Source: DAOVXM01 sp963746255 | GTDB lineage: Bacteria > Chloroflexota > Anaerolineae > Anaerolineales > UBA4823 | DNA length: 64,000 nucleotides | Assembly (NCBI GenBank): GCA_963746255.1 | Contig: CAVVAJ010000005.1 | Coordinates: forward strand, 310,001-374,000 | Reading direction: 5' to 3' | Shown: piece by piece, positions 1 through 9,150 of the stretch | Layout of the letters: every line of letters starts with the position of its first letter | How positions within the stretch are numbered: the first letter of the stretch is position 1 | Translations under genes and position numbers: made by a program | Notes under the pieces: generated by a model | What the model was told of the DNA's origin: nothing | The model's input: only the letters and a program-made list of their open reading frames with translations | The model's database searches: none

Positions 1-65
1 ATTAAATCCGCAAGCGGTGTAAAAGAAAATATCGCCAAATTATATCTCTAAAAAGGAAACGTGTA

Positions 66-1361
66 ATGGATCTACAGACCAAGTTGGAGAGTATTATCCC
101 TGCATATCGTGAACGAGTGAAGACCCTTGTGAAGGAACGGGGAGATGTAAAAGTTGATGAGGTCACCATTGCCCAAGTATATGGGGGGATGAGGGGAATA
201 AAATCCTTAGTAACCGATATCTCATTCGTTGATCCGGATGAGGGCATCCGTTTTCGGGGCTATACAATCCCAGAAACCCTTGCAATGCTGCCAAAACCAC
301 CCGCCTCTAAAGTCCCTTTTGTTGGGGGGTTGTATTATTTGTTTTTAGTCGGGGATGTACCGTCAGAAAATGATGCTTTAGCAGTCGAAAAAGAGTGGCA
401 GGCACGCTCTCATGTACCGGATTATGTGTTCAATGTTTTGCGGTCTATGCCGGTCGGCTCACACCCGATGATGTTGTTCTCGCAGGCGATATTAGCATTA
501 CAGCATGAATCACTCTTCGCTCGCCGCTATCAGGAAGGGATGACGAAGGATGAGTATTGGATCCCGATGCTCGAAGATAGCTTGAATCTCACCGCCAAAC
601 TTCCCTCCATCGCGGCATTCATATATAGTCTGAAATATAAGGATAGTATCTACACAGCACCAAATCCAGAATTGGATTGGGGTGCCAATTTTGCCTACAT
701 GATGGGAATTGATACGCAGGAATATCGTGATTTATCTAGGTTGTACTTCCTGCTGCATTCCGACCATGAAAGTGGTAATGCTAGTGCCCATACAACACAT
801 CTAGCAGCTTCTACCCTTTCAGACATATATTATGCCTTTTCCGCTGGGATCAACAGCCTTGCTGGTCCTCTACACGGCCTGGCGAACCAGGAATGTTTGC
901 GTTGGTTGATCGGTGTACGCGATAGTTTTGGCGGCATCCCGGATAGGGTGCAGATTAAACAATATGCCTGGGAGACCCTAAACAATGGACAGGTTATCCC
1001 TGGGTATGGTCACGCTGTATTACGCAAACCCGACCCGCGCTTCACCGCTCAATTTGAATTCGCTATGAGACATTTCCCAGACGATGAGCTGTTCCAAATT
1101 GCGAGACTAGTTAATGAAGTGGTTCCAGATGTTTTATTGGAACAAGGAAAAGCAAAGAACCCCTGGCCGAACGTTGATGCTATTAGCGGTACTTTACAGC
1201 AGCATTATGGCGTGCGGGAGATTGATTTCTATACCGTTATGTTCGGTGTCGGGCGAGCGTTAGGTGTTACGAGTAATGCCGTTTGGGCACGCGCATTGGG
1301 TCAGCCATTGGAGCGACCTAAATCTTTGACTACCGTTATGTTAGAAGAATGTTGTAAATAG
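66..1361 (+). CDS. gltA: citrate synthase
   Basis: Condenses acetyl-CoA and oxaloacetate to citrate, the entry step of the TCA cycle, in the cytosol. The 431-residue length suits the family. The catalytic histidine motif GPLHGLANQE lies near residue 270, the second histidine motif PGYGHAVLRKPDPR near residue 315, and the expected aspartate (DFYTVMFGVG) near residue 386. The N-terminal pattern (YGGMRGIKSLV, then GIRFRGYTIPE) resembles the long mitochondrial-like citrate synthases more than the short bacterial type. The start is supported by an AAAGGAAA ribosome-binding site 7-8 bases upstream. A strong terminator follows. The gene stands alone here; succinyl-CoA synthetase of the same cycle is about 5 kb away. 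Confidence 0.96.
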   Translation: MDLQTKLESIIPAYRERVKTLVKERGDVKVDEVTIAQVYGGMRGIKSLVTDISFVDPDEGIRFRGYTIPETLAMLPKPPASKVPFVGGLYYLFLVGDVPSENDALAVEKEWQARSHVPDYVFNVLRSMPVGSHPMMLFSQAILALQHESLFARRYQEGMTKDEYWIPMLEDSLNLTAKLPSIAAFIYSLKYKDSIYTAPNPELDWGANFAYMMGIDTQEYRDLSRLYFLLHSDHESGNASAHTTHLAASTLSDIYYAFSAGINSLAGPLHGLANQECLRWLIGVRDSFGGIPDRVQIKQYAWETLNNGQVIPGYGHAVLRKPDPRFTAQFEFAMRHFPDDELFQIARLVNEVVPDVLLEQGKAKNPWPNVDAISGTLQQHYGVREIDFYTVMFGVGRALGVTSNAVWARALGQPLERPKSLTTVMLEECCK

Positions 1362-1383
1362 CAAACTAACCAGTAATTTGCAG

Positions 1384-1421
1384 AATCCCCACGGAGCTAA
1401 TTTGCCAAGTGGGGATTTTTT
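1384..1421 (+). terminator. intrinsic terminator after citrate synthase
   Basis: Perfect 9-bp stem AATCCCCAC / GTGGGGATT with a 16-base loop, followed by a T-run. It lies 23 bases after the citrate synthase stop and faces the convergent LysM gene. Confidence 0.8.
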
Positions 1422-1447
1422 GGTTTTGATAGTGTCTCGTAGTCTTT

Positions 1448-2599
1448 TTACGGTGAAGGTGTTTGAATGGTGCTGGTTCCGGTTATCGTAAATACGCGAC
1501 GATCGCTTTCAGCTCCCGCAGATTCCCAGATGGCATTACCGTCATCATCGGTACCGGTTTGGCGAACTGAGACAACCCACCAGCGCATAACATGTGGAAT
1601 CTCTGTAGCAGGGCGGAAAGAATCTGGCAGGATGAATTTCGTATCGGTTGCGTAATCTACCAAGCGGCGGTCTTGACCCTCGGTTACATCGATAATTGTT
1701 ACTGCGTAAGCCTCATTGTTGCGGAGAGCGCCAACGGAGGCCCATTGAAGAGTGATTGTCTCGTCGCTAATGAAGAAAGGTGCTCCGTCTGCGGGAAGCA
1801 ATAAGTTTGGTGCGCCGTAGGGTGGCGGTGGTGTCGGTGTAGGGGAGGGACCGGGTGTTGCCGCGCGTTCACATAAGGGGATAACTATGTTTTGACCGGA
1901 ACGGACAATGTCGTTTACTAAACCATTGTACGTTTTAAGAACTGTGATAGGCACTGCATAGTTTGCTGAGATGCTGGATAGTGTGTCATTCTCTTGAACT
2001 GTGTAATCAATTTTCTGGCAGGCAGCATCCGTCGCATCAGCGGCACTTAGAGTTGCCGTTGGAAGTGGTGTGCTCGTAGGAGTAGGATGGGGTATCCGTA
2101 AATCTTGTCCCACGATCAATGTATCACAAGCTGCTGGAAGCGTATTCTCCAGCACAATGCTCTGGATTGAAACACCAAACGCAAAGGCGATGGAAGAGCA
2201 AGTATCACCGGACGAGACCTTGTATGTCAATGGGGTTGGCGTCGGCTGTTGAGTATTTGTAGGTGTGGGGGTCATGGGCGTTGGGGTAATCGTCGTTGTC
2301 GCCGTGTTTGTCAGTGTCGGAGTGATGGTTGGTTCAACTACTTGCCCAGTCTGTTGCAGTGCGTAGTAGACCAAAACCGCTCCAATTATGAGGAACAAGG
2401 CTAAAAGGGCTATAGCAACGGGCAGGCTTATAGTTATAGCCGGCATTCGACTTCCCTGAACATTCGAAGGGCTTTTTCCACTGGCAGCTTGTTGGGTAAA
2501 AGAACCGCCGCACACGAGGCAGCGTTCCGCATCTTCACTAACGCGCGTACCGCATACCGGGCATACTTTTGTTGGTTTAGATGGAGAATCTGTGGTCAT
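1448..2599 (-). CDS. membrane-anchored LysM protein with N-terminal zinc ribbon
   Basis: Cell-envelope protein of unknown exact role. An N-terminal zinc-ribbon has two CxxC pairs (CPVC and CLVC, residues 13-30). A single membrane helix follows at about 54-80, then a Thr/Pro-rich linker and two LysM domains (about 123-171 and 197-244) likely to bind peptidoglycan or chitin-like glycans. After a second Pro-rich linker, a C-terminal domain of about 110 residues looks Ig/Fn3-like. The N-terminus is probably cytosolic and the LysM part outside. It is divergent from the HemW-like gene, and its first codons overlap the 5' leader of that gene. LysM assignment is firm; the C-terminal fold is inferred. 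Confidence 0.85.
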   Translation of the reverse strand: MTTDSPSKPTKVCPVCGTRVSEDAERCLVCGGSFTQQAASGKSPSNVQGSRMPAITISLPVAIALLALFLIIGAVLVYYALQQTGQVVEPTITPTLTNTATTTITPTPMTPTPTNTQQPTPTPLTYKVSSGDTCSSIAFAFGVSIQSIVLENTLPAACDTLIVGQDLRIPHPTPTSTPLPTATLSAADATDAACQKIDYTVQENDTLSSISANYAVPITVLKTYNGLVNDIVRSGQNIVIPLCERAATPGPSPTPTPPPPYGAPNLLLPADGAPFFISDETITLQWASVGALRNNEAYAVTIIDVTEGQDRRLVDYATDTKFILPDSFRPATEIPHVMRWWVVSVRQTGTDDDGNAIWESAGAESDRRVFTITGTSTIQTPSP

Positions 2600-2738
2600 A
2601 ATAATATTCTACTGCCAGATAATATTGCGTACTGGTATAAACCTGGCGGATTATACCAGTCTTTATGAATACTTGAGTAATTTTAGTCTAGACAATCAAT
2701 GCACTCTCGATTTATCAATACTGGTATACTCGCCCAGA

Positions 2739-3950
2739 ATGGAATACAGTCTATATATTCATGTCCCTTTCTGCAATCATCGCTGTGCGTACTGTGATTT
2801 TACTACGTACGCAGGTATTAACCATCTCATCCCAAACTATACCCTAGCTGTTTGCACAGAGCTGCAATTGCTCTCTAGTCAATTAACCAACAAAGAGCGT
2901 ATTGGGAGTATCTATTTTGGTGGGGGCACGCCATCATTGCTGCCAATATCGGCTTATGAACTGATTATTAACTGCATTAATGATCAGTTTGAAGTCAACA
3001 ACAATGTCGAAGTTTCCCTGGAAGCGAATCCTGGGAGTCTATCACTCGAATATCTCGCTGAGCTAAAGGAATTGAAATTCAACCGCCTGAGCTTGGGTAT
3101 GCAGTCGTCCCATGCTCCGGAATTAAAATTTTTAGAGCGCCAGCATACATTTGCTGATGTAATTTCGGCAGTTGAGTGGGCTCGCAAAGTTCAAATCGAT
3201 AATTACAGTTTGGATTTAATCTTTGGGCTGCCTGGGCAGCCCTTCGACAAATGGATGCTATCTGTTCAACGAGCGGTAGACCTGTCTCCCACGCATTTAT
3301 CAGTTTACGGTTTAAGCATAGAAGAAGGTACGCCATTAAAAACTTGGGTGGATGAAGGCAAGGTATGCAAACCTGATGAAGATGCAGCTGCAGAAATGTA
3401 TGATTGGGTAAGAGGTTATTTAGCTCGTGAAGGTTATATCCATTATGAAATTTCGAACTGGGCAAAAAAAGGGGCAGAGCCGAATACTTTCATGTGCAAG
3501 CACAATATGCAATACTGGCGTAATTTGCCGTATTTTGGTATTGGTGCTGGGGCGCATGGATATGCTTTTGGTAAGCGTGTAGCCAATCACAATCACCCTC
3601 GACAATATATTTCTTCTTTTTCCAAAATTAATAAAGAAAAACTGAATAACGAACAAAGCCAAAAAATAACCTACCCATCTCTGCCTTGCACAAACGTAGC
3701 AAATCCGATTGACCTAGAAACAGAGATGGCTGAAACCATGATTTTACGCTTGCGGTTACTTGAAGAGGGGATTACTGTGGGAGAGTTTTCCGAACGCTTC
3801 GGTTTGGATATGCAGCAGATTTATGGTGAGCAAATCCACAAATTGATCGATTTCGGTTTGCTAGAGTGGCGTGGGAAAAATCTCGAGCGACTTTGCCTTA
3901 GTGATCGCGGGATTTTATTAGGCAATCAAGTGTTTCTCGAGTTTATATAG
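2739..3950 (+). CDS. hemW: HemW-like radical SAM protein (coproporphyrinogen III oxidase-like)
   Basis: Radical SAM enzyme of the HemW/HemN family; HemW proteins are heme chaperones rather than true CPO enzymes. The [4Fe-4S]-binding CxxxCxxC motif (CNHRCAYC) is at residues 12-19, followed by GGGTPSLL and the HemW-type MCKHNMQYWRN and GAGAHGY motifs. A C-terminal winged-helix-like region follows. The reading frame is open from 2592, but the family N-terminus (MEYSLYIHVPFC) fixes the start at 2739, giving 403 residues. The Shine-Dalgarno is weak. It lies 10 bases from the convergent prenyl synthase gene. A true HemN role cannot be excluded from sequence alone. Confidence 0.88.
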   Translation: MEYSLYIHVPFCNHRCAYCDFTTYAGINHLIPNYTLAVCTELQLLSSQLTNKERIGSIYFGGGTPSLLPISAYELIINCINDQFEVNNNVEVSLEANPGSLSLEYLAELKELKFNRLSLGMQSSHAPELKFLERQHTFADVISAVEWARKVQIDNYSLDLIFGLPGQPFDKWMLSVQRAVDLSPTHLSVYGLSIEEGTPLKTWVDEGKVCKPDEDAAAEMYDWVRGYLAREGYIHYEISNWAKKGAEPNTFMCKHNMQYWRNLPYFGIGAGAHGYAFGKRVANHNHPRQYISSFSKINKEKLNNEQSQKITYPSLPCTNVANPIDLETEMAETMILRLRLLEEGITVGEFSERFGLDMQQIYGEQIHKLIDFGLLEWRGKNLERLCLSDRGILLGNQVFLEFI

Positions 3951-3960
3951 TATGAATAGA

Positions 3961-4986
3961 TCAAGACTGCCGATATAGAAGGGTTTCAACTAGCATGCGG
4001 AGTTCATTTCCTGCGATTGCGGATGGGTTTGCTAGATCCAGGGAATCAATAGCCTCCTTATGCAGATTTACGGCTACATTTTGGGCATAAGACTTGGCCC
4101 CTTCCCCCTCGAGGACCGCGGCCAGATGCTCAACTTCATCCTCAGAAATTGCACCTTGCTGCCATCGAGCAGCGAATTCACCTCTATTGTTTAATGCATA
4201 AAGGATCGGCAAGGATTTTTTTCCGGTTATCAGATCACTCTCACTAGATTTGCCGGTCAGCGCTGCATCTCCCCAGATGCCAAGGATGTCATCTTGAACC
4301 TGGAAGGCAAGACCTAATTTGTAACCGAAGCTGCGGTATAGTTCTTGGATTGCAGGTTTTGATTCTGCGATGACTGCCCCAATTTCGGTGCAGGCACTGA
4401 GTAGCGCGGCCGTTTTACCTGCTACCATGGGCCAGTAATCCTCTATTTTGAGCTCGCGGCGTTCTTCATATGCGATATCTAGATATTGACCTTTGGTAAG
4501 GTCTAGGCATGTTTGCTGGAGTAGTCTTGCCGAATGGAGAACAATATTTGGTGATGTATCTACTGCCAGGCCCAATATCGATAGGTGGGCAACTGTGAAC
4601 ATTGCATCACCAGTATTGATCGCTTGGGGTATTCCCCATTTAACCCAAACTGTCGGGCGTCCTCGTCGGTAAGGACTATTGTCTTCGATGTCATCGTGGA
4701 TCAGAGAAAAGTTGTGAATTAATTCCACAGCGGCAGCCGCTGGTAAAGCTTCTTCCCACTTCCCGCCGGCAGCCGCAGATGACAGCAGCAATAACAATGG
4801 GCGAATTCTTTTTCCACTTGCTTTTTGTCCAGCATTGTCCCCAACCCAGCCAAGATGATACTCCATCATTTCACGCAAGCCATGATATCGCTGATCGCCA
4901 ATTTGCGCGAGAGTTCTTCTTAATTGATTTTCAACTGCGGTTAGGAGATTAACTTCGAGTAGGTCGGGTGACATTGCAGTTGGCAA
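3961..4986 (-). CDS. polyprenyl (geranylgeranyl/farnesyl-type) diphosphate synthase
   Basis: Head-to-tail prenyl transferase elongating allylic diphosphates with IPP. Both aspartate-rich motifs are present: DDIED at residues 98-102 with the RRGRPT tail, and DDILG near residue 232 (QVQDDILGIWGD). The Lys in GKRIRP and the GKTAALLSACTEIG helix also match the family. At 341 residues it has normal length. It is transcribed leftward just downstream of the IPP isomerase, with one copy of the dispersed repeat element (5028-5149) between them. Chain length cannot be assigned with confidence from the residues before the first Asp motif. Confidence 0.92.
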   Translation of the reverse strand: MPTAMSPDLLEVNLLTAVENQLRRTLAQIGDQRYHGLREMMEYHLGWVGDNAGQKASGKRIRPLLLLLSSAAAGGKWEEALPAAAAVELIHNFSLIHDDIEDNSPYRRGRPTVWVKWGIPQAINTGDAMFTVAHLSILGLAVDTSPNIVLHSARLLQQTCLDLTKGQYLDIAYEERRELKIEDYWPMVAGKTAALLSACTEIGAVIAESKPAIQELYRSFGYKLGLAFQVQDDILGIWGDAALTGKSSESDLITGKKSLPILYALNNRGEFAARWQQGAISEDEVEHLAAVLEGEGAKSYAQNVAVNLHKEAIDSLDLANPSAIAGNELRMLVETLLYRQS

Positions 4987-5027
4987 TTCGGTATCTTATT
5001 TGATTACTGCTGTTCTTGAGAATATTT

Positions 5028-5149
5028 CTAGTCCTTTATCAAGGATGAAAGTTTCATTCGATATCCGAGGAAATACGCCCTTGACAAAGCTTAATGTGTT
5101 CCGTCTGCACTCTATTCTTACCAAACAATCAAATTTGTTGGAAACCTAG
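5028..5149 (+). repeat. dispersed double-hairpin element, copy R1
   Basis: About 122 bp starting and ending with CTAG. The left half carries an inverted repeat (TTTATCAAGG with CCTTGACAAAG), the right half another (GTGTTCC with GGAAAC), and the core AAACAATCAAATTTG is at 5123-5137. Related copies are at 26324-26443 (reverse), 31534-31655, 31652-31769 and 40845-40908. It sits between the isomerase stop and the prenyl synthase start. Interpreted as a MITE-like non-autonomous element; no transposase is linked. Confidence 0.75.
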
Positions 5150-5154
5150 ATGGC

Positions 5155-6186
5155 TCAGAGAGTCTTAATCAATTCCAATGCTAAAAGAGCTTCTATATCC
5201 TTCACTCCGGCGGCAAACATCGCTACTTGTATTTCCCGTTCAATTTCTCTGATTGTCATGACTGTCTCTTCCACTGAGATAGCTGCAGCCTTTAGAAATG
5301 GCGAAGCCATCCCGCCGATGTTGGCTCCCAAAGCAATGCATTTCGCGATATCCACACCTGTTCTAACACCACCTGATGCAATTAAGGGAATATCTTGATC
5401 GACATTACGTACGTTTAGTACCGATTGGGCTGTGGGATTACCCCAATCACGGAAAGCTGCTGCAAGTCGCGCTTGGCTGGGAGATTTTGCTCGATACATT
5501 TCCACCTGCGACCAGGAGGTACCACCGGCACCTGCGACATCGATCGCAGCTACTCCGGCATTTATCAAAGACTTTGCTGCCTGTTCTGATATCCCCCAAC
5601 CAACCTCCTTAGCAATTACAGGCACTCCTATTATGTTACACACATGCTCAATCTTTTGGATTATTCCAGAAAAATCTGTGTCTCCTTCAGGCTGTACTGC
5701 TTCTTGGAGCGCATTCAGATGTAAAATTAACCCATCTGCAGCGACCATTTCTACCGCGCGTAAACATTCATCAACTCCATATCCGTAATTCAGCTGAATT
5801 ACCCCCAAGTTAGCAAATAATAAGATATCAGGGGCGAATTTCCGGATCTGAAAGGTTAGATCCAAGGACGAGTCCTCCAGTGCGGCTCTTTGTGAACCCA
5901 CGCCCATTGCTATTCCTGCTTCCTGGGCAGCGGTGGCTAACCTTTGGTTTAACCGTTCAGCTTCATCGCTACCGCCGGTCATTGATGAGATCAAGATAGG
6001 GGCACGAAGGGTTTTCCCCAGAAATTTCGTTTTTAGATTCACCTGATTGAGATTCAGTTCGGGAAGTGCCTGGTGTTCGAAACGATACTGCTCTAATCCA
6101 GATGTGATAGACGAACTGACATCCTCATCGAGATTGATCCTGATATGTTCTATTTTTCGGGAGCTGGTTGGCGTAACTTTTTCCAT
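5155..6186 (-). CDS. fni: type 2 isopentenyl diphosphate delta-isomerase (FMN-dependent)
   Basis: Interconverts IPP and DMAPP using reduced FMN. Family motifs seen in order are APILISSMTGG, GVGSQRAALED, HLNALQEAVQPEGDTDF, VGWGIS, DVAGAGGTSW and LIASGGVRTG (flavin phosphate loop). The length of 343 residues is standard. It is upstream of the prenyl diphosphate synthase on the same strand, so the two probably form an isoprenoid unit, interrupted by repeat copy R1. The region to the right (6187-6374) is divergent from acpP. Confidence 0.95.
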   Translation of the reverse strand: MEKVTPTSSRKIEHIRINLDEDVSSSITSGLEQYRFEHQALPELNLNQVNLKTKFLGKTLRAPILISSMTGGSDEAERLNQRLATAAQEAGIAMGVGSQRAALEDSSLDLTFQIRKFAPDILLFANLGVIQLNYGYGVDECLRAVEMVAADGLILHLNALQEAVQPEGDTDFSGIIQKIEHVCNIIGVPVIAKEVGWGISEQAAKSLINAGVAAIDVAGAGGTSWSQVEMYRAKSPSQARLAAAFRDWGNPTAQSVLNVRNVDQDIPLIASGGVRTGVDIAKCIALGANIGGMASPFLKAAAISVEETVMTIREIEREIQVAMFAAGVKDIEALLALELIKTL

Positions 6187-6314
6187 TATGCGGTGTTCCT
6201 GTGAAGTAGAATTATATTACCAGTCTGATCTAGCTATGTCAACGAAATGTCCTTGAACGCTTGGCTCAGAAGTCAACAAGGACGAGTTGTTCAATATCGA
6301 GTTCGGAATTATAC

Positions 6315-6342
6315 TTGACAGATGGGTAAGCGGAGTTAAAAT
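6315..6342 (+). promoter_or_regulatory. sigma-70-like promoter of acpP
   Basis: A -35 box TTGACA (6315-6320) and a -10 box TAAAAT (6337-6342) separated by 16 bases, about 30 bases before a strong AAGGAGG ribosome-binding site (6362-6368) and the ATG at 6375. Assigned by consensus match only. Confidence 0.6.
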
Positions 6343-6374
6343 TAGATCGTATATAAAGGATAAGGAGGATTTAC

Positions 6375-6614
6375 ATGTCTGATACCTTCATCGAGGTCAG
6401 AGAAATCGTCGTCGACTTATTAGGTGTCGATGAATCAAAAGTTACCCTGGATGCACGCTTCCGTGAGGATCTGGAGGCGGATTCGCTAGATCTTGTTGAA
6501 TTAATTATGGCTTTTGAGGATAAGTTTGGCGGCGAGATCTCCGACGAGGATGCTCAGAAGATTACAACTGTTGGTGAAGTTGTGAATTATATCAATGATA
6601 AAATGCTCGCATAA
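6375..6614 (+). CDS. acpP: acyl carrier protein
   Basis: Carries growing acyl chains on a phosphopantetheine arm in fatty acid synthesis. The attachment motif EADSLDLVEL places the modified serine at about residue 37. The 79-residue acidic protein has the usual four-helix ACP sequence pattern. Strong ribosome-binding site AAGGAGG and a good promoter lie upstream, and a symmetric terminator follows. It is monocistronic here; fabF and plsX are about 22 kb away. Confidence 0.97.
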   Translation: MSDTFIEVREIVVDLLGVDESKVTLDARFREDLEADSLDLVELIMAFEDKFGGEISDEDAQKITTVGEVVNYINDKMLA

Positions 6615-6687
6615 GTTGACGCTTGGAGAAATTCACCCCAGCTAAGTTTGAGATCCAGCTGAAAAATAATATTTTATGAAAAGCAAT

Positions 6688-6720
6688 AAGAAGGGCTATA
6701 CGTTTTGCATAGCCCTTCTT
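6688..6720. terminator. bidirectional terminator between acpP and sucD
   Basis: Perfect 12-bp stem AAGAAGGGCTAT / ATAGCCCTTCTT with a 9-base loop, flanked by A/T-rich sequence on both sides. It lies between two convergent genes and could serve both. Confidence 0.85.
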
Positions 6721-6772
6721 ATTTAATTTGGGTATTTATTCTCAGATCGGAAAACCCATACCGGTCGGCAAG

Positions 6773-7636
6773 CTAATTCAATAATTTAGGTAATTCTTCC
6801 GGATGATTCGCAATCTTTACACCGACCGCTTTCAAAGCGGCTATTTTATCTGCCGCCAAGCCCGATCCGCCTTCAACGATTGCTCCTGCATGCCCCATTC
6901 GTTTACCTGGCGGTGCACTTTGGCCGGCAATAAATCCGGCTACCGGTTTGGTCATGTTTTTGGAAATAAACTCGGCAGCTTTTTCTTCATCTGACCCACC
7001 AATTTCTCCAATCAACAACACATGATCTGTTTTATGGTCTTCTTCGAACATCCTTAAACAATCGATGAAATCCGTACCATTAATAGGATCACCCCCGATA
7101 CCTACACAAGTGCTTACTCCTCTCCCAACGAGCTTGAGTGCATAAAGAACTTCATATGTGAGTGTTCCAGAGCGAGATACCACGCCAACATTGCCTGGAA
7201 TTGCTATGTCGCCAGGGATGATACCAACCTTGGCTTCACCAGGCGTTAGTAATCCCGGGCAATTTGGTCCGACCAATCTGGCTCCTTTCTGATCCAGATA
7301 GGTGCGGACTTGCATCATGTCCTGGACTGGGATGCCTTCGGTAATGCAGACGATCAGTCTTACTCCTGCATCTGCAGCTTCGAATATTGCATCAGAAGCA
7401 AAACGTGCTGGAACAAAGATTACACTAGTGTTAGCACCGGTAGCTTCTAAAGCGATTTTTACCGAATCAAACACTGGTACCTTTCCATCCAAAACCCATT
7501 CCCCGCCCTTTCCGGGAGTAACACCGGCGACAACATTGGTGCCATAATCCACCATCTGGGTAGTATGGAATAAGCCTTCGTTCCCTGTCACTCCTTGAAC
7601 GAGAAGCCGTGTGTCTCTGTTAACAAGAATACTCAT
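6773..7636 (-). CDS. sucD: succinyl-CoA synthetase alpha subunit
   Basis: CoA-binding and phosphohistidine subunit of succinyl-CoA ligase, which couples succinyl-CoA cleavage to NTP formation. The N-terminal CoA-binding Rossmann region (VQGVTGNEGLFHTTQM) and the phosphohistidine motif GHAGAIVEGG near residue 249 are intact. At 287 residues it has full length. It lies 17 bases downstream of sucC, so the two are co-transcribed leftward. Confidence 0.97.
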   Translation of the reverse strand: MSILVNRDTRLLVQGVTGNEGLFHTTQMVDYGTNVVAGVTPGKGGEWVLDGKVPVFDSVKIALEATGANTSVIFVPARFASDAIFEAADAGVRLIVCITEGIPVQDMMQVRTYLDQKGARLVGPNCPGLLTPGEAKVGIIPGDIAIPGNVGVVSRSGTLTYEVLYALKLVGRGVSTCVGIGGDPINGTDFIDCLRMFEEDHKTDHVLLIGEIGGSDEEKAAEFISKNMTKPVAGFIAGQSAPPGKRMGHAGAIVEGGSGLAADKIAALKAVGVKIANHPEELPKLLN

Positions 7637-7653
7637 TAGTGATAAACTCCTGA

Positions 7654-8787
7654 TTATGAGCGTGCAGCTGCAACGGCTTTTTGAGCAGCATCGGCTAGGG
7701 TTTCTGCTGTAATCATATCTGCATTGGCCAGGATCTTCCGTCCTTCTTCAGCATTCGTACCTACCAAACGGATTACCATTGGAACTTCAGTTTTCATCGC
7801 TTCGAGGGCGGAGAGTATACCGCGTGCAACTTCATCACCACGGGTAATGCCACCGAAAACATTGATCAGTACGGTTTTAACATTTGGATCCGAAAGGATG
7901 ATTCGCAATGCTGCTGTAACGCGTTCAGCACTGGCGCCACCACCGATGTCGAGGAAATTTGCTGGCTCTCCCCCGAATAATTTAATAATATCCATTGTAG
8001 TCATCGCCAATCCTGCACCGTTAACCATACACCCGATATCACCATCCAGCTTTATGAAAGATAGGCCATACTTCCGAGCACGAATTTCTGATTCAACCTC
8101 CACGTCAAGATCACGCATCTCAGCGATATCGATATGCCGGAAAAGTGCATTATCATCAATTACCATCTTGCCATCCACAGCTATTAGTTGGTTATCGGTT
8201 GTGATCACTAGTGGATTGATCTCGGCTAATGTGGCATCTGATTTAAGGTATGCGTTCCATAATCCTGATGCGATCGAACCAAATGATCTCCAAAGATCAC
8301 GCGGCAGGTCTATACAAGCTGCAATGTCCCGGGCTTGGTAGTCTTTTAACCCTAAGAGTGGATCAATGTTTACCCGGACGATTTTTTCAGGTGTCTCGCG
8401 AGCGACTTCTTCAATATCAACACCGCCCGCTGCGGAGGCCATCAGGACAGGTTTACGCGTGGCACGATCGTTTGTTATTCCTAGATAAATTTCAGTTTCT
8501 ATCTGTGCAGCTTCGTCGACCAGGACCTTACGGACGGGTAGGCCTTTAATTTCCATTGCCAGGATTTGAGTAGCAACTTCTTCGGCTTCCATTGGAGATT
8601 TGGCGAGTCGAATACCGCCTGCTTTCCCCCGGCCTCCGACCAAAACTTGAGATTTAACAACAACGCGGCCACCTAATTCTTCAGCAATTTGCTTAGCTTC
8701 TTGGGAGGTAGCCGCTACTCTCCCTTTCGGGATGGGGATGCCATATTTTGCGAATATATTCTTCGATTGATACTCGTGTAATTTCAT
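7654..8787 (-). CDS. sucC: succinyl-CoA synthetase beta subunit
   Basis: ATP-grasp subunit that binds nucleotide and succinate. N-terminal MKLHEYQSKNIFAKYGIPIP, the GGRGKAGGI loop, the EINPLVI metal-binding segment and C-terminal LDIGGGASAERV and NVFGGITRGDEVA match the family. The length of 377 residues is slightly short of the E. coli protein but normal for this family. First gene of the sucCD operon. Nucleotide specificity (ATP or GTP) was not determined. Confidence 0.97.
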   Translation of the reverse strand: MKLHEYQSKNIFAKYGIPIPKGRVAATSQEAKQIAEELGGRVVVKSQVLVGGRGKAGGIRLAKSPMEAEEVATQILAMEIKGLPVRKVLVDEAAQIETEIYLGITNDRATRKPVLMASAAGGVDIEEVARETPEKIVRVNIDPLLGLKDYQARDIAACIDLPRDLWRSFGSIASGLWNAYLKSDATLAEINPLVITTDNQLIAVDGKMVIDDNALFRHIDIAEMRDLDVEVESEIRARKYGLSFIKLDGDIGCMVNGAGLAMTTMDIIKLFGGEPANFLDIGGGASAERVTAALRIILSDPNVKTVLINVFGGITRGDEVARGILSALEAMKTEVPMVIRLVGTNAEEGRKILANADMITAETLADAAQKAVAAARS

Positions 8788-9150
8788 CCAGTTTGCTTCT
8801 CCATATTATTGGCAGTCGCTATATCATGGTTAATTTCTGATTGTTTCCCACTTTTTTCGTTATTAGGAGTGCGAGGTCACTGCGAGAAAATTATACCATG
8901 CAGCACTTTTGGTTATCCTGCTGATGCTCGCCGAGAAACTAATATCTTCTACCCAACCTCTCCCGCTTGAATCCAACTTTAAAATAGGGTGCAATTCCCA
9001 AGTATATTCTTCAGCGTCCGTATTTGATAAATCTTGGTTTTATCTTTTTGGGGGATAATGATGACCAGACCGGGGCATCAGCCTTCGGTCTGGTCGTGAC
9101 TAAGTAGGTCTTCTCCCCATGTCAATCGAAAAGAATTCCACAAAATAATT
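8788..9150. other. intergenic stretch with a hairpin at 9063-9095
   Basis: No gene is seen. It should hold the sucCD promoter near its left end. An inverted repeat GACCAGACCG / CGGTCTGGTC (9063-9072 and 9086-9095) lies downstream of the leftward Agl23-like gene and could act as its terminator, although there is no clear U-tract. Confidence 0.5.

Noticed and set aside
5028..5149. Element R1 as part of a CRISPR array
   Set aside because: Copies are far apart, in both orientations and carry no regular spacers; the internal inverted repeats fit a mobile or RNA-hairpin element.
7724..8341. 205-codon plus-strand frame opposite sucC
   Set aside because: It lies fully inside sucC on the other strand and has no family match; a shadow frame.
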